Shown: positions 23,881 through 35,806 of the stretch, in pieces
How the letters are laid out: the number at the start of each line of letters is the position of its first letter
How positions within the stretch are numbered: the first letter of the stretch is position 1
NCBI RefSeq assembly: GCF_050908995.1
Contig: NC_135126.1
Span: 14,136,001 to 14,200,000 of the forward strand
Reading direction: 5' to 3'
DNA length: 64,000 bases
Source of the DNA: Andrena cerasifolii
Taxonomy: Eukaryota > Arthropoda > Insecta > Hymenoptera > Andrenidae
Notes under the pieces: model-generated
The model's database searches: none
What the model was told of the DNA's origin: nothing
The model's input: only the letters and a program-made list of their open reading frames with translations
Translations under genes and position numbers: made by a program

Positions 23881-24094
23881 TTAGACGAGTGCAACAGTTC
23901 CTTCGTTTTATCGAATCAGTCTTTGTCAAATAAAAAAATATATTACATCTTTTTTAATCAAACTATTTTCCTCGGCTATCTATGACCCTTTGCCAGTTTT
24001 CTGGTAAATGTACAAGCGAGCGTGGTTGGAGCAGACATTTCCGTACACCTAATATCACTTGACAGTGAGCGAAGAAACTTTTGCACCGACCTAA
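23881..24094. mobile_element. Miniature mariner element, 214 bp
   Basis: Bounded by TA on both sides. The right end, read inward on the reverse strand, is TTAGGTCGGTGCAAAAGTTT; the left end is TTAGACGAGTGCAACAGTTC. Both match the mariner terminal repeat form. The interior is too short for a transposase. A related, more decayed copy lies at 686-877 in the opposite orientation. Confidence 0.8.
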
Positions 24095-24096
24095 TA

Positions 24097-27000
24097 CTTA
24101 CATTGCCGGAGTGTTCGAGCACGGGAAAATTCAGGGAATAGTCCCAGCCCTAGTGGTAAGTTGGAGCTGAGCTTCTCGCCGCTCGATAGCCGCGCGCGAA
24201 CGTTAGAAGTAGCGGAGAGCTGAGAAAGATGCGAACCTTGCGGGACGAGATTATTTTTCCGGTCGAGTGTACCCTGTGGAATTCCACGGTCACCCCGGCC
24301 GCAAAAGGTGACTGCACCTTGAATCGAGTGACTCTCTAGCGCGGCGTGTTCCCTACCGTGCAGAAGCTGAATTCCAGCTCCAAGCCTGGCCGAGCTTCGA
24401 TTCTGGAATAGGCTCCGAGCACAGCCACTCGCGAACGCGATTGTTCGGGGGGTAGGGGAGCTAAAAACCGAGAGAATCCTGATCGAGCAGCGGCCACAAT
24501 TCCATCTGGCGAAGAACGATTTCGTTAACCCTAGAATGCATGGCATTATACAGTGCTCTACAGAGTGAGCTGAAATCTCTGTCGTTTGTGAACGTATTCT
24601 GGGGCTGAAAATTAACCAGAAAGGGGTATAAAGTGTGGCACCCAAAACCATTCGCTTCTGAAACACTTCGGATCGTATTTACTAACTTGTTTTGAAAAAA
24701 AAGGCAGATCGAGTGGTTTCGTAGCGCAGCCTTCGCAATAAAAGTCTGATCACATTTGTTGAATGGCTATGCAACAGGAAGCTAAAGAATTCTTAAAGTA
24801 TGCATCCTGGGTTTACGTCTCAGGAAATCGCGAATGTCTTTATATTGAATAATTTTGCGGTAAATAATGATTTCACTAAGGATTGTGATATTTATTAATT
24901 CAGGCAGCTCTGTTAATTGATATTTCCTCGACAAGTTATACGGTCTTTTAACGTTTAGTTGTGATAAAAACAGCTATCTTACGTTCTGGTGAGGTTGTTC
25001 CTTTTCAAGAAAGGGAGTAAATGTATTTTGCAGGTAGAATTTAAAAAATTGATTTTTTTTCAAATGATATTACATTCTCGAATTACGTATAATTTTAAAA
25101 AATAACCGCGAAATACTCGACACTAATTTGGAGGGAACTTCGCTCTTTTGCTAGCTAGCATGTGCAAAATTGAAAGACGTATTTTTTTGCTATCCCAAGA
25201 AACCTTGTTCCCACAATATTCTTTTTTAAATAATTAAATATACGAACGAAGAGAAGTTTTTGCCTCCAGTTTCACTCTTAGAAGCATCAGAATAATCACA
25301 CGAACCCAACAACACGTGACCTATTGTTTTTCTAAACTATCACTAACTAAATGAAATATTGCAGGCAAGTTAGACTCTCCCAACACATATCGGACTTCAA
25401 TTTAATTAACTCGGGAAGTGAATGAATAGAAGTTCAACGAGAAACAATTAATACTGACCTGAAATGACAGAATTGAAAAAAAAGAACAGAATTCTGTCTT
25501 TTACAATTATGCAGCACCATTTCTGAATCGCGTCGGTGATTATGTTCTGCATTATAGATGGTGATCATCATTTCCCATTAAGTTTTTGGTTTCTGTTGAA
25601 TTAAATATTTGCAATTATCTGTTCGCAACCTATTGCCTGCTGTTCGAACTGGTGCACGTGAACTGAGTTCACGTTCGTTGAGTACTCATCCAGCTCGAAG
25701 ACCCGTAATCAGAATGCCAAAACAGTGACGGGCCGCGTCGGACTGAAATCAATCGCTTTGCTGCTAATAAACATCAGGGGCAATTGGAACAATTTACCAG
25801 TGAACGTTTCGTTCGCTGCTGAATGAATACGCGTTCCGCGTGGTGCGTCAGTATCGTGTGCCTTTCTGCAACAAGTATGCAGATGTTAAAAAATTCAACA
25901 ACTATGCACGCTTGTCCGTTTGATCTGTCACGTCTCATTGGACCCGAGGGAGTAACGTCTTGTCGGTGATACACGCCGATAAAATATTTATCATACCGTA
26001 AACGATACAGCGCTGACGTGTTTCGAAATTTGACTTCCATTTATCGGCAACGTATCGAGGCATTTCCCAATAATCATTACTGGCTAATGTTGCGCAGATG
26101 GCAGATATAAATACTTCGACAGCTAAAGTGTTCAATTATTTTTTTAATTTTCATTTCAAGTAGAGTTGTTTCTTCTTTCTACGAATTCAATATGACTGGA
26201 ATTTATAGAAAAGAGTCGCGAACATACAGGAAAATGGGAGGACCAAGGCGTCTTGATTCGGCTGATTTAATTAATACATAAAAATTGAAAGAATTCTCAT
26301 ATTCTTATCTGTTAGAATCGTCGGTTAGTATCGATCAGTTAATTTTGTACTTATCTCAGCGTAATTCTAAACTTACGCTGGTCTGCGTGGATTTTTTTAA
26401 TAAATTTGATGGGTTCTCTAATTTTACAACGGGTAGTACGCGAATTAATTGAAGCTTAACTCCTTTTACGATTCAATAAACTATAAACTAAAATAGTATA
26501 CCTGTTGAATAAAATGTCAACGCAGCTCATTAATACATGCTAAATGCGAGTTTCTGTACCTATGTACGTATTAATTGTACGAATTTGTTATTTGTAATAT
26601 TTACCAGTCTTTCGTGATTTTATCCCCAATTTTTCTTTACATGTAACACGTTATTTACACTGAACGTAAGATCTTAACGCTATTGCATACTCGATTTTAG
26701 TATCGACGATTGTTTGTTTTAAAAGACATACGATGGATGCGGCTAAGACACCTTTTAAAGTTAAATAACACAGTCTAATCGTCCAGCAACGCACACTAAT
26801 AATGTGTTCCCGCGTTAAGAGAGAAGATCTACTTAAATATCATTTTAAGGGGGAAAACCGTTTTCCCAAAATCTCTTCTCGCTTTGCAACTCGATATTTA
26901 AAATGTATACGCTCGGCAGTTCCATTTGGTATACAATTTCGAACGTATTCCGTGCCAATCGAGTGTAAATGGTTGTTTCGTGAAAAAAGGACGTTGTTAA

Positions 27001-27278
27001 TTGATGGCGTAAAACAAGACACAGAATGGGAATTGGATCTTTCAACATTTTCAATTTATTCCGTACGCGTGAATGAACAAAAAATGTAGAATAGATTGGA
27101 AATGGCAAAAACAATCATCGAATTGTGTCTTAACAAGAGGTTCAAAACCAAAAAACTAAAAAAATCAAAGTGGATCGCAATTCTAATTATACTGCGTTAT
27201 GTCGACTAACGAAAAGACAGTGCATAAATTTAAATTGAATTCGAATGCAATTTTTACTAAGAAAAAGAGGTCTGTCTG
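24097..27278. other. Gene-free stretch
   Basis: No supported gene. The 191-codon minus-strand frame at 24091-24666 begins inside the mariner element and shows no family features, so it is not called. Confidence 0.45.
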
Positions 27279-27280
27279 TA

Positions 27281-27520
27281 GGGTGGATGCACCATTTGCG
27301 ACCACTTTAAAATATTGCACCGGTTTTGGCCACTTCTTAAAAATATAATATTTTTCCGTGTAAGCAATAAATGTAAACCTTATATTTCTGGTGGTATACT
27401 AAACAAAATATTTATGATTTGGAATTCTCCACATAATAATAATCTGCAAACAATTTAAAAATAAGATAATTACGCACGTGGCCAAAAACAGTGCAATGGC
27501 CACAAACAGTACATCCACCC
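27281..27520. mobile_element. TA-flanked MITE, 240 bp
   Basis: Terminal inverted repeats begin GGGTGGATG at both ends, immediately flanked by TA (27279-27280 and 27521-27522), as expected for Tc1/mariner-type insertion. The repeat similarity continues imperfectly for about 45 bp (for example TTTTGGCCAC near the inner edge). No coding frame. Confidence 0.7.
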
Positions 27521-27522
27521 TA

Positions 27523-30500
27523 ATGCGAATTCAAATTGATACAGTCCCTTTTTATGGCAAACAAATTATTCGGTGGAGTAGTTCCAATGATTCGCAAGGA
27601 ATCTGAAATATTCCAATAACTCAATTCGAATGATTCTTTCGACTACCACTGTACCAATGGAAATTAAGATTTAAAGGAGAGACAGGAAACGCGAAGAATT
27701 TTGCTATTCTCAAAACGCAAAATAAATCATAAAAAAAACTTATAAAAGCTGAAAAAAATCACTCAGTGTTTGAATTATGTAAATTCCCCAAATGTAGTCG
27801 AAAAATTCGAGTAATCAGGTGCGTAAAATAATCATAATTGATATTAGGTTCGCCATTGCCACCTAACAGCGTCCTTTTACATATTCGAAAGCAGAAAGTG
27901 TAATTGACCGGCACGATCAAAACACCCACACACCCTCTGTGTTCACGGTAATCGTCATTGCGTAACACTTTAGGGATAAGTTCGATTTAAACCGTAATCT
28001 ATCACTGAAACGACCAGAGACGTGCGACACCTTGCCCGAATTGCGAGCCTCTGTTTGTTCCTCGCTCCTCGTCGACGCTCTTCGACGAAGAAACAGAATT
28101 CGCGCGCGAGTGATTAAAAGGGGCTTGGGATTTACAGGCTGTCGCACGCACGAGCCACACGCGGTGTCTAATTTTACAGCTTGGACACTTTCCAAAATGC
28201 TCGCACAAATCTCAGCGCGCACAGCTCTTCGGAGGCTGGAGCTGAGAAACTCCAGCGAACGAATTCCAAAACCGCCACGTTTTTTAACACGATTCTTAAG
28301 CAACCCCCATTTTTCGTAACCCGAAACGTATGCAGTTCTTCGTCGCGCCAAACGTAAAATAATTCTGTCCGAACGTTGTGTTCTCGATACTTTGAGCGCA
28401 CCACGTACGTCCCGACGGAATTAAACGCAGCCAGAATTTTTACCCGGTTCGCAGCGCGCGCCTCTGAAATTCGTTTGAATGATCGACCGTGAGCGCAGTG
28501 CGAAACGCATCGCGTCGTCATTCTGTTCCATCGATTATCCGTTTGAAGCTACATCGTGGATCCAAGGGAGTTCCTACTACGACATAGGAATTAGCGATTG
28601 ATGTGGCGCGCCCCGAGGCGACGAAGCGCGCTAGCGCGGCTTCCCCGACGTTTGCACGATGGAGGAGCTACTATCAGAAGTGTCCCGATAAAGTCTCCGG
28701 GATCGAATAACTCGGAAGTTAACGTAGCGATAAGTCAGCTCTAAGTATATCAGATCTTATTTTTTAAGGAGCGTAAAGGGTATCGCGTGAGAGGGTGACA
28801 CTGCGAGGGACGAGGGGGGGAGGAAGAAGGCACGAACCGGTGGAGAGAGGAGTCTCGCCGCGAGTCGAGGGTGTCTTCGACGATTGAACCTGAGAATGCT
28901 CGTTGTACCGAAGGAACCTTAATTGGAGCGTCCGATTGTAATTAAGTACATTGTAAATGTCGTGGTCAAATATCGTAGGTAGTGGACGAGGCAGCGGGCA
29001 GCTCTGCCTCGCGACGAACGTGGCCGAAGAAAATTGTATATTTTACGATATCACTCGTACTATAAGCGGCGGAGATAATTAATTAAACGAATTGGCTCGT
29101 AATCTTATCGCGTTGCTAGTCAATCGACACGCGTCAAGCAGGAGAGAAAGGAGGAGAGCAAAGATCGAAGAGGGAGGTTCGTTCGGGACCGGTGTTAGCG
29201 AAGTATGATTGAGTAAATTAATCGTGTGACGAATATTAAATTATTGTACAAAATTTAACGCCGATAGTTTGTAAGGCCTATCGTTTTACTTTTAACGTGA
29301 TCGACTTGTGTCTATGCCGAGCGACGTATATCTAAACACTGTGCGCCAGGTCGCATTGGCGGCCAACTCGTATCTATGCACACGATCCATTCACGTTCGT
29401 TTCGCGTCAGAGGGACAAGCCTGAGTTCTTTATTGATTCCGAGATTCCTTCAAAGTGGAAGCACAGATCGCCGCGCGACTCGTTCCTACATAGACGCGAG
29501 TACCTATTACAGTGTTCTCTTCACCGAAACTTTCGTCACGGTTTTCCGAACGGGACACCGCGGGAGGATTTCGAGCGACATCCGCGCAGGTCTCTTCTGT
29601 CCTCTAAGAATCAAAACTGCAGAATCCGACAGGTGTACATACTCGAAGGTACCTATGTAGAAGAAAATCTCTCGCGCTCGGAAGTGGAAGAACTCACGCT
29701 GATCTGTCTACGCGGTAGCGGCTGACTTCGGTGTCCATCCCAGTTCTTCGACCTCGTAAACTCTGAACCGTTTCCAATTTCAAAAAAGGCTAAGGCACTC
29801 ACGAGGCTTCACGAAGCTGGCAGCGCGGCAGGTAGGGGGGCGAGGAAATGCGTATTAAATCGGAGGATCAGCCGGATCGGACAGGAGCCACATACGCGCG
29901 ATGACACTGTACATTCGTGTAAAGCATAGCGGAGCCTTATTGAGAAAGCAATATGCATCCTTAACAAAAAAAAAAAAAACTGCTTAAAGTATTTTCAAGC
30001 TGCTAATTCTACTCGAGTAATTAATTCCTATTATAAGTGGCGTCTAGGTGTCTGGATCCTCCAGAAATAGGGGGTGGGTCTTATGCGGTTCGTTGACGCG
30101 GGACGAAATAAGAGACCACGTTTCGAGCGTCGCTGGCGCAACCCACGGATGTAACACGTTCGAATTTTATGCGTCCCGTTGCGACGTACTCCACCTTCTC
30201 ATTTGCATCTGATCGCGAGCGACTGGTGACGTTTGATTGCCCGCACTGCCGCGCAACCCTTTAGCCGTGCTTGCTTTTTAGAGAAGACGGACTATTCCTT
30301 CTTTAGAAAGATCGATGTCCAGACTGCCACCTTGGCGGATTGTCTCGAGCACGTTTTTGGAAAGTACGCAACGTAACATATCGGTCTAGTAATAAAATGA
30401 GTGATGAAATTATTGGCATAGGCAGACATTTCACGAGAGTTTGATGCGAAGAGTGTGTAATTTACGCGTAAGTAATATAATAGTCCAACAAAGCAATAAT

Positions 30501-32099
30501 GCATTATTTAAAAAAAAAAGTAAACGGGTATTAACGCTTGGTAATGTAAATTGCGCTAAGTTAAGGAGGGTGAACGAAGAAATAGTCGGGGAGATTATAT
30601 CCTCTCATTGGGAAGATGGCAAAAGAAGCTTTAGTACCTTAAGAAACACGAAGAGATATCGGAATAGTTATTAAATAAGCAAACCCTGAAATTTATGCAA
30701 CTAAATTAACCGCAACATCCACGTTTCTGAAAAAAGAAGATTATTAGTTAAAACCACACACGAATACCGTTAATGAAACAGAAAAAAGACTGCCTAAAAA
30801 CAGCTGTGAAAGCCAGTTGACTTTCCTCACAGTATACTTCGCGCTGAAAATGAATTAAATATCTGCCGAACAGACAGCCATGTAAAAATATAGGTACAAA
30901 TATCGAGGGAACCGATCAAAGCGTTCGACTGAAGAAAAAGAACCTGTCCGTGCCAATAATGCAACAACTCGCCTTGTAATTTGTATGGTGGGAACAAGTG
31001 CTGCGCGGTACGCGTTAGCTCTATTCAAGGGTTGAAAAGAACGTTTCAGGAACAGAGGTTTCGCAACGAGGAACGTTCTTTCCCTGTGTGTCGGAGATCG
31101 ACGAGTGAACAGCATTGTTGCGTCGATTGTAAACGTTGCGCGCCGTTGAATATTCAGCAGCCGTTCGACACGAGGGGCTGACCCCGCGCGATTAATTATT
31201 TTTCGTTTTCATTGTCATTAGCTCCGATACACTCATGTGCGCGAACGCGTTTCCGTGGAATCGATGTTATACCGTGGGTCGGCAGCCAGTCTTCTAGACT
31301 CCGTGTAAATACACTGTCGAGTATAGTTCGTATAAGAATCATTCATCGCCTATACGATACGATTTTCTCCCATTTATCGAATCTTTATTAAAAAAGTGTA
31401 TAAATAAGGGCGAGCGGCGTCCCGATTCCAGCGGCCTTCTTTCCACCGCTTCTTGTTGGCGGTTGGAGCCGATCGCCGTGCTCCTCGGCGGATCTAGCCT
31501 GTAAATATTGCGCGAAAGGGGAAAGAGGCCGATGGAAGCACGACCAGCTCGGGGAAATAAAATATAGTAGCGGCGCTCTGTATTTTGGCGTAAAGAATTA
31601 AGCGAACGTGCGGACTCGTGGAATCGACGCAGGGAGACAGTGGTTTCAGCGAGTCACCGGGCCATAACATAGGTCACTAAATATAATAATATTATAGGGA
31701 TATTTCAGCGTTATTTTGTACATAAACAACTTTATCAACGGATATTAAAAAGTCATCAATAAATCTATATATAAAAGGTACGAACCCTGCAACGATTTCT
31801 TATCTTACACGACCCCCTCACCCACCCCCCTATTCCACGCGCTTTTTCCAATGGAACGAAGAATGAATCGCATACAATTTAATTACCGAAGAATAAATAA
31901 ATTGACAGACTTTATTATTCGCCGATGCATACATGTTAACTTAAATAAATTAACGACCGTGCGACTTGCTGGTTACAAGCTTATTGCGAAACTTCACCGG
32001 CGCATCATTCCTCGTCGAATAATTCAGATATTACCTATATTTCGATAAAATTGTGGAACACGGATCGATGAGACTGGTGGTCTGACGTAACACAAAACA
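27523..32099 (+). other. Gene-free stretch, in part 3'-UTR-like, ending at a plus-strand AATAAA
   Basis: No protein-coding region is supported. GC content rises between about 28000 and 31600, and the sequence has long U- and purine-rich mixed runs, typical of conserved 3' UTRs. It ends with AATAAA at 31759-31764 followed by A/T-rich sequence. TGTAAATA motifs lie at 31304 and 31500. A transcript ending near 31780 would converge with Fis1. Which gene it belongs to is unknown; a very long LRR-gene 3' UTR or a separate non-coding RNA are both possible. Confidence 0.35.
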
Positions 32100-32105
32100 T
32101 TTATT
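32100..32105 (-). terminator. Putative Fis1 polyadenylation signal AATAAA
   Basis: The reverse strand reads AATAAA here, about 565 nt downstream of the Fis1 stop codon, a reasonable 3' UTR length. Other A/T-rich signals nearby are possible. Confidence 0.4.
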
Positions 32106-32669
32106 TCGTTTAAAGATTTAGATAGCAGTACATGTCGATAGGATCGTACAATAGTTTCACCCTTATGTACAGAAACTATGTGCTTATTTGTACCGAGACT
32201 TTGGTATAATCAAACATCATGTGTCCCCCTTCGCTGCGTGTAGATTTAAAATAAATAAAACTTGGTGACGACGCTATACACTTAAGTAAACAAACTGCAG
32301 AACACGAAACATTCGGAATGCATTTTCTGTTATAAATTAACATTACATATTACTAAGAGAAATCAACTGCCTTAGGTAAGAAAAATAGACACACGCACGA
32401 TTTTATAATACACATATATAATAGATATCGCGGGAATCTGGAAAAATAATATAAACATCGACCAAAGCGATATATCACTTCCGGCTTGCTTATCATTCGT
32501 ATAAAGTTGAATTTCACGCCCTACATTTACGAGTCGCGTCGCGATTTATTCAATTCCCACGAGACGATTGTATTTTCTTTCATCGATTTGTAAACTGTGG
32601 ATAACATTTTGTACAAAGCAACTATTTCACATCACACAATAATCATACGAGTTTTGCTCCTTGAGTTAA

Positions 32670-35107
32670 TCAATTTCTTTTGGCCATTGCGATACCGAGG
32701 CCGAGAATACTTGCAACGCCAATAATAACACCTCCTGCAATGGCCATGCCGTACAGGCCCTCTGTAAAAAAAAAAACATAAACACTGACAACAGTATAGA
32801 ACCTTGAATATCTTTCAGTTTGCCTGAAAACGTGTTACCGCCGAACTAAACACCATAATGACAACAGATTTCTGTCTAAAATAAAACTAGAGAACGTATA
32901 TAGAAAAGGCATTAAAGAGATTCTTTAATTAACACTATTTTTTATTAAATATACAAAATATACACAGAAAAAGAGTGGATAGCATAACTGTACAGTTATA
33001 CTGATGTAGAAATGTGAGAAGAAAAAAAATTAATAATCAATAATTCAGATAAGGAGTAAAAATGTATAAAAAGATTTGTTCGATTCGAATACTTAAACAG
33101 CGAGTATCGTTATCAGTTGAGATATAAAGTATACAAAGTCCGTGTTTACACAGAAAATTCCTTGTGCATAAAACTATGTGCTAGAAATCTGCCGTGGAAT
33201 ACCGACATAACGATATACTAGCGATTACTTTTATTTCAAACGAATTATTATGAGTGGATTGAAAAAAAAAAGTCAAATGCCAACGCTGTGGTATATATAC
33301 ATATGTAAGTACAGAATAAGTATGTTTCCAGCCCGATGAATTTCATCTAATTATCATAATACTGACGCGCAAATCTTGCGATTCTATTTGTAATAACGTA
33401 CGGCGTGTACGTTGCTTTCAGGCACAAGATAGTAAGTTAATATTAATCAGCCTTAACTGAGAGCAGGGCTGCCAACCGTAAAATCACTAACCTAGGACAA
33501 AGTAGTGATCCTCTAGGGAATGATCGGTATAACCGCAGCCATCTTGGAGCAAAAGCGGAAATAAACATATCTATCTCTTTCTATCAATTATTCTCTCTCT
33601 CTTTCTGTCAGTATTTCTGTCTCTTTCTATCAGTATTTCTGTCTCTTTCTTTTTTACAGTTTCTTTCTCTGTCTATTCCCGCTTTTGCTCCAAAATCGGG
33701 GCAACCAATCAGCGACGATACACGTTCCAATCACTCCCTAGAGGATCACTAGGACAGAGAACATTAAAACCCCGGACATTTGCACTTGAAACCCGGATAA
33801 TTTTGAACTATTTCGTATATTAGGTACGATATCCCGAGACAAAAATTTCTGTAAAAATTATAGACTGCAACCGCAATCAAAGAATAAAGATAAAATATTT
33901 ATGACTTTTTGAGCAAGCAGCAACGAAAAACCCGGATCACAACAGAAAATCTCCCTGGACGCCCTAAAAAAAAAAGAGGGAATCCTAAAAGAAATCCAGG
34001 GAAACCTGGACGGATCGCAGCCCTAACTGAGAGGAATGTAGTAACTACCAATCCATGAAAATACTAGTACAGTGAGAAACAGCATGAAATAAACAGACCG
34101 ACTAATGATACTATGTGCCGACTGTAAAAGGATCGAGCCAGAGTAAGTAATAATTCTTATTTCTCTAAGCCAATAATAAATTATAGAAAGAAAACCTTTT
34201 TCCATCTTTTTCTTGATCAGCGTCTCCAGGTGCTGGACTTGCTGGTTTCCAGGTTCGACTTGAAGAAACGATCTTACGTACGCCAAAGCTTTCGAATACT
34301 CCTGCGAACACAACATTCAATGAAACGATGCTGGATCCAAGGGGAACATCGGGGCGGGTTTACAGAGTTGTACCTTTATTCTAGCGTTCCCGATGGCTAA
34401 GTAATAAAGGCAATCTCGTTTCTCGCTGTCGCTGTGATTGCAATAGAGATCTTCTAACAATATTATCCCTTTCTGTATATCCGCGGGATATTTACTCCTA
34501 ACGAGGCACCATGCATACTCGAACTGAGCTTGCTGCGTCACAAATGACGAACGTAATTGTTCATGGTACACCCGTTCGAATTTCTGAAACACATAAGCGA
34601 CATATTTTGTGCGCGTATGAATATCTGTGTGATGCAACATCCTACATATGCAGCAAAAAAATAGTTAGCTTCGAATGACGTCACCATATTGTTTAACCAA
34701 AAGATTTATAAACGCAAGTCTGTCATAAATCTTTAACAAAAATGTAGTGTATATTCGAACTCTGTATTAAGCACCACGATAATATTTCCGAATTAGCCAC
34801 GTATGACTCAATAATGATCGAATGACAAGCACAAAGCGGAAACTAACAGAATAAATTGTTCTTGCATAACCTCTACAAACTTATACGTTCGTAGTTTCGA
34901 GTACAATGAATTTAACTGGTACACACAATTCTGCCGCGGAATGGCGAATTTGATACTTAAAAGCATTTTGCATTCAACAGTTTATCTGTCACCTTGAAGT
35001 ACGTGCGAAAATAGTAGCCAAATTAATAAAATTCGATTTCCGTTCTTAGCGAAATAATTTACCTTTAAGTCGTCGGAAGAGACGACCTCTTCTAGGACAT
35101 CCTCCAT
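32670..35107 (-). CDS. Fis1: Mitochondrial fission 1 protein Fis1 (150 aa, four coding exons)
   Basis: Tail-anchored adaptor of the outer mitochondrial membrane and peroxisomes that works with the Drp1 fission machinery. Coding exons in transcript order: 35107-35063, 34583-34374, 34301-34196, 32761-32670. Joined length is 453 nt, giving 150 residues; human Fis1 has 152. The protein starts MEDVLEEVVSSDDLK, then a TPR-like cytosolic domain (QAQFEYAWCLVRSKY, RDCLYYLAIGNARIK, ALAYVRSFLQVEPGN), and ends with one hydrophobic helix (about residues 122-146, GLYGMAIAGGVIIG) and the short basic tail AKRN, the expected tail anchor. Exon junctions 1/2 and 2/3 are phase 0, and 3/4 is phase 1, completing a Glu codon. 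The third donor (G|GTTTTC) is weak. Intron 3 (32762-34195) carries nested transposable elements. The next gene upstream, Maf, is on the same strand. Confidence 0.96.
33464..34024. mobile_element. hAT-like non-autonomous element (outer, host of a nested insertion)
   Basis: Ends CAGGGCTGC and GCAGCCCT, flanked by a direct repeat AACTGAGAG (33455-33463 and 34025-34033), consistent with the 8-bp target duplication of hAT elements. It lies in Fis1 intron 3, about 160 bp downstream of the exon 3 donor. Its body is interrupted by a second element at 33503-33751. No transposase frame. Confidence 0.7.
33503..33751. mobile_element. Nested hAT-like MITE, 249 bp, inside the outer element
   Basis: Perfect 17-bp terminal inverted repeats (TAGTGATCCTCTAGGGA) with near-identical flanking 8-mers GGACAAAG (33495-33502) and GGACAGAG (33752-33759). 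The repeat resumes inside with TTGGAGCAAAAGCGG. The interior is a TCTTTCT-rich microsatellite (about 33590-33670). The insertion must postdate the outer element. Confidence 0.75.
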
Positions 35108-35806
35108 CTTCTAATGTAAATGCACAGGTACTGTACGAGAAAACAATTTGTCGTGCCCTAAATTCTACCTTAAAAGCAAAGAACTCATTACGAACCTACG
35201 AACTGCGTTCCGGCAAATCGGACTGTCAAAGAAGCAAGTGCACATATACCCTTCCGTTTGTGCGCAGCCAGCCATTGGTGAAATCCTAACGCGGCATTGC
35301 GTGTGCGATTTAAATGACTCTATTGGCACGTGCCACGCGTTTCAACATGAATGAAATTTTAACTTCTGGCAAATTGACAGACTGACATTGAAATCTGTGG
35401 TCGTTACTCTTAATTATCAGTTTGGAAGAAATTTTTATTTAAATGCATTTAACCGGAATATAGTCGAATTTTGAATTTTGTTTTATTACAGTGTATTCGT
35501 ATTACATGTACATACGTATTTGAAAGTACACGATCTCACCATTGTGTCGTTACTTTTGCTTAATAAACGTGTCATGTAATATGTATTGTAAAAAATAAAA
35601 ACATTTGTTAGATAAAAATTACTCAAAAGAATTGATTGTAAAATTTTAGCGCAGGTTATAGCTCTCGATATACGTGTCGACAAATGATAAAATACGTATA
35701 CTATACCACTAGGAATTAAAGATGCATAGAGAAATGTTTTTCTTTCATAAATATTTTTTAATTACAAAATAAATTGCTTGTCATTTTTAACTACACTTCA
35801 CGAATA
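35108..35806. other. Spacer between Fis1 and Maf
   Basis: Contains the 3' UTR of Maf and the promoter/5' UTR of Fis1, both transcribed from the minus strand. No TATA box is obvious. No coding frame recognised. Confidence 0.5.

Noticed and set aside
24091..24666. 191-codon minus-strand frame
   Set aside because: Its 3' end runs into the mariner element, no domain is visible, and no splice structure supports a gene.
26846..26875. Small palindrome beginning TTAAGGGGG, resembling the TTAA foldback ends
   Set aside because: Only a few bases of similarity and no second end; probably coincidence.
28174..28521. Overlapping frames on both strands near 28.0-28.5 kb
   Set aside because: The region is GC-richer with frames open on both strands at once, typical of non-coding DNA.
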